This document shows positions 5,240 to 6,988 of a stretch of DNA of 6,988 nt, piece by piece. The notes beneath the pieces were generated by a model. It was not told the origin of the DNA and ran no database searches. It was given only the letters and a program-made list of their open reading frames with translations. A program made the position numbers and the translations under genes. The DNA is from Gammaproteobacteria bacterium (GTDB lineage: Bacteria; Pseudomonadota; Gammaproteobacteria; Xanthomonadales; Rhodanobacteraceae), in NCBI GenBank assembly GCA_005877675.1, contig VBNZ01000151.1, forward strand, positions 1 to 6,988. The letters run 5' to 3'. Within the stretch, counting starts at the first letter, position 1. Each line of letters starts with the position of its first letter.

Positions 5240-6031
5240 TCAGTCAGGCGCGGCAGCGTGCGACAGCGCCGGTGGTGACGGTGCCAGCTGCGCGACCTCG
5301 GACTCGGTCAGTGTGCGCCACTGTCCCTTGGCGAGATCGCCAAGCTGTAGGTCGCCGATCGCCACGCGTATAAGCCGCAGCACGCCAATATCGAACGCCC
5401 CAAGAACGCGGCGGATCTGCCGATTGCGGCCTTCGTCGAGCACGATCTCAAGCCACGAATTCTTTTCGCCACGGCGCAGTTCGCGCACGCTCTTGAGGGC
5501 GAGTCGTTCGCTGCGCGCGATCACGCCCGCGCGCAAGCGCGCGAGCACAGTCGCGTCGGCCAGCGCATCGATCTGCACGTGATAGGTCTTGTCGAGATGT
5601 GACGCAGGATCGGTCAGACGTGCAGCCCACACGCTGTCATTACTGAACAGCAGCAGGCCTTCGCTTGCCTTGTCGAGGCGCCCGACCGGCGCGAGCCAGC
5701 GCGCATCGATCGGTGCGCTTTTTCCACTTTGCAACAAGGTATACACGGTGTCTCGGCCACGCTCGTCGCTGGCCGTCGTGATGTAACCGCGCGGCTTGTT
5801 CAGGGCGATGTATACTTTTTCCTGCGCCGCGACTGCGAGCTCGTCGATGCTGATGCGATCGCGCTCAATCGACGTCGGCGCCTCCGGATCGCGCACGATA
5901 CGTCCGTTCACGAGTACGCGCCCCGCGCGCACGAGCGCCTCGCCTTGCGCACGCGAGCATAGACCGAGCTTGCTCAGCACACGCGCAAGACCGTAACGAA
6001 CTGGATGAGTGCTTGACGCTTTTTGCTTCAC
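5240..6031 (-). CDS. rRNA-type pseudouridine synthase, RsuA/RluB/RluE/RluF family, with S4 domain
   Basis: 263 residues, starting at a GTG (6031). The next in-frame candidate, at Val18, would cut into the S4 domain. Residues about 12-60 (LARVLSKLGLCSRAQGEALVR, then GRVLVNGRIV) are an S4 RNA-binding domain. The catalytic domain follows, with LNKPRGY (77-83), the nucleophile Asp120 in VGRLDKASEGLLLFSND (116-132), KTYHVQ (148-153) and EGRNRQIRR (200-208), then LRLIRVAIGDLQLGDLAKGQWR near the end. The enzyme isomerises a specific uridine in rRNA in the cytoplasm. The GRLD-x-x-SEGLL form and the RVAIGDLQL end recall RluE, yet E. coli RluE lacks an S4 domain, so I give no subfamily name. The last 13 residues are Ala/Pro/Ser-rich and probably disordered. 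No Shine-Dalgarno site is visible before the start. Confidence 0.93.
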   Translation of the reverse strand: MKQKASSTHPVRYGLARVLSKLGLCSRAQGEALVRAGRVLVNGRIVRDPEAPTSIERDRISIDELAVAAQEKVYIALNKPRGYITTASDERGRDTVYTLLQSGKSAPIDARWLAPVGRLDKASEGLLLFSNDSVWAARLTDPASHLDKTYHVQIDALADATVLARLRAGVIARSERLALKSVRELRRGEKNSWLEIVLDEGRNRQIRRVLGAFDIGVLRLIRVAIGDLQLGDLAKGQWRTLTESEVAQLAPSPPALSHAAAPD

Positions 6032-6040
6032 TTCAGAAGT

Positions 6041-6058
6041 GCGGCCAAGGATGGCCGC
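6041..6058 (-). promoter_or_regulatory. Hairpin just upstream of the pseudouridine synthase start
   Basis: In the mRNA sense (minus strand), GCGGCCA, loop TCCT and TGGCCGC form a perfect 7-bp stem ending nine bases before the GTG at 6031. It occupies the place where a Shine-Dalgarno site would lie, and its loop is complementary to AGGA. This could lower or regulate translation. A chance GC-rich palindrome is the alternative. Confidence 0.4.
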
Positions 6059-6098
6059 TCGTGATCCTGGCGATCGAGGATTGCAAAAACAGCCGCAT

Positions 6099-6127
6099 AA
6101 AAAAACCCCGGCTTGCGCCGGGGTTTT
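6099..6127 (-). terminator. Intrinsic terminator of the OmpA-family gene
   Basis: On the minus strand, AAAACCCCGGC (6127-6117), loop GCAA and GCCGGGGTTTT (6112-6102) form an 11-bp stem followed by T residues to 6099. It starts 27 bases past the TAA at 6155-6157. This is a classic rho-independent terminator, and it isolates the OmpA gene from the pseudouridine synthase gene, which must then have its own promoter in about 6032-6098 or depend on read-through. On the opposite strand the stem also ends in four T residues. Confidence 0.93.
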
Positions 6128-6154
6128 GTGTTGCTTGCACCAAACAACGCGATA

Positions 6155-6988
6155 TTACTGAACGTTGAGCTCGGTACGACGGTTGCGCTGACGGCCTTCC
6201 GCGGTATCGTTGGTGTCGATCGGCTTGGTCTTGCCGAAGCCACGCTCGCCGGTGATCTGGCTGGCCGGCACGCCGTGCGACAGCAGGTACTCGTACACGC
6301 CGTGGGCGCGACGCTCCGACAGCTTCTGGTTGTACGCATCGCCACCCTTCGAGTCGGTGTGACCATCGACTTCGACCTGGACGTTCGAGTTGCGCTTCAG
6401 CGTATCCACGGCTTCGTCGAGAATCTGCACCGACGCGGCGGTCGGGGCCTTCAGCGCGGGGATCAGCTTCTCGCCCGGACGCGGATGGTCGAACTTGAAC
6501 TCGACGCCACGCAGGTCGATCTTGACCTTGGTGGGCTCCGGAGCGACCGGCGGCGGCGGCGGCGGCGGCGGCGCCGGCGCAACTTCCTTCACGGCGGCCG
6601 GTGCACCACCAAAGCTGTAGGTCAGGCCGACAGTGACGAGACCATCGGTGAAGCCGGTCTTGCGCTTGAAGCCATACGAGTCAGACAGCGCGGTGTTGAG
6701 CGAGTTGTTGTCGCGGTCATAACGCGCAGCGACTTCGCCGCGGAACGCGAGGCGATCCGACAGGCTGTACTGCAGGCCGATGCCACCGAGGACCATCGGA
6801 TCCCAGCCGCCACCACTCGCGTACGAAGTGTTGTTGAGCAGGAAGCCCGAGTAGGCCTTGTGACGCAGCGCGCCGACGGCGCCGACCAGGTACGGACGCC
6901 AGCCGGCGCCGATGTCGCCGAAGAACCAGCGGCCAGCGACGTCGAGCTGCACGCTCTCCCACTGGTGGCCGTTACGCGGCGAGTTGTT
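6155..6988 (-). CDS. OmpA-family outer membrane protein (N-terminus outside window)
   Basis: 277 residues are visible. The frame is open to the window edge (NNSPRNGHQWES at 6953-6988), so the start and signal peptide are missing. An internal GTG at 6952 is not the start. Visible residues 1 to about 128 are alternating amphipathic strands with aromatic girdles (VQLDVAGRWFF, GLQYSLSDRLAFRGEVAARYD, LVTVGLTYSFGG), the C-terminal part of an 8-strand OmpA-type barrel. Residues about 129-152 are a Pro/Ala hinge with eight consecutive prolines (140-147). Residues about 155-277 are the periplasmic OmpA-like domain that binds peptidoglycan: VEVDGHTDSKGGDAYNQKLS then ERRA, where Asp212 and Arg227 occupy the diaminopimelate-binding positions, then GFGKTKPI and EGRQRNRRTEL. 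The protein links outer membrane to cell wall and may act as a slow porin. It ends at an intrinsic terminator. Confidence 0.95.
   Translation of the reverse strand, partial: NNSPRNGHQWESVQLDVAGRWFFGDIGAGWRPYLVGAVGALRHKAYSGFLLNNTSYASGGGWDPMVLGGIGLQYSLSDRLAFRGEVAARYDRDNNSLNTALSDSYGFKRKTGFTDGLVTVGLTYSFGGAPAAVKEVAPAPPPPPPPPVAPEPTKVKIDLRGVEFKFDHPRPGEKLIPALKAPTAASVQILDEAVDTLKRNSNVQVEVDGHTDSKGGDAYNQKLSERRAHGVYEYLLSHGVPASQITGERGFGKTKPIDTNDTAEGRQRNRRTELNVQ
6548..6571 (-). repeat. Eight-copy CCG trinucleotide run encoding polyproline
   Basis: Eight perfect CGG units on the given strand read as eight CCG proline codons in the OmpA-family hinge. A single trinucleotide run like this can change length by slippage without breaking frame. 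Confidence 0.9.

Noticed and set aside
6390..6620. A plus-strand 76-residue frame containing a polyglycine run
   Set aside because: It is a shadow of the CCG-repeat hinge and OmpA domain on the minus strand, with no ribosome site or family features.

Overview
The window looks like ordinary chromosomal DNA from a GC-rich gammaproteobacterium. It most resembles the Xanthomonadales/Lysobacterales (Xanthomonadaceae or Rhodanobacteraceae). This rests on strong third-position G/C preference, clear Shine-Dalgarno sites, -10 boxes of the form TAnAATGCG, and recognisable families: a kbl product close to the E. coli enzyme, a two-domain OmpA-type porin, a GFA zinc protein and an S4-type pseudouridine synthase. 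The taxonomic call is inference. No tRNA, rRNA, CRISPR array, insertion sequence or prophage gene was seen.

Layout. The left part reads rightward: a possible tail of an upstream gene (3-92), a Tat-exported intradiol ring-cleavage dioxygenase with an extra C-terminal domain (194-1060), kbl for glycine C-acetyltransferase (1103-2296), and an exported beta-propeller-like protein of the TIGR03118 type (2462-3592). This block meets a leftward pair head-on at an inverted repeat (3630-3652). The pair is a GFA-family zinc protein (4073-4576) followed by a small four-helix membrane protein broken by an apparent one-base frameshift (3652-4030). A divergent intergenic region (4577-4737) separates the GFA gene from a rightward gene for a small secreted Ala/Pro/Thr-rich protein (4738-5127). 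That gene converges, across a GC-rich terminator hairpin set in a degenerate direct repeat, on a leftward pseudouridine synthase gene (5240-6031). The right end holds most of a leftward OmpA-family gene (6155 to the window edge), closed by a textbook intrinsic terminator (6099-6127).

How the genes relate. There is no obvious single pathway. kbl belongs to threonine/glycine catabolism, but no threonine dehydrogenase gene is beside it. The dioxygenase suggests periplasmic attack on a catechol-like aromatic. The GFA protein and its membrane-protein neighbour are probably co-transcribed. The remaining genes are envelope or housekeeping functions.

I do not see a clear new multi-gene system. The items most worth a second look are the dioxygenase fusion, the frameshifted membrane gene, and the unusual translation start of the pseudouridine synthase gene, which has no Shine-Dalgarno site and a hairpin immediately upstream.
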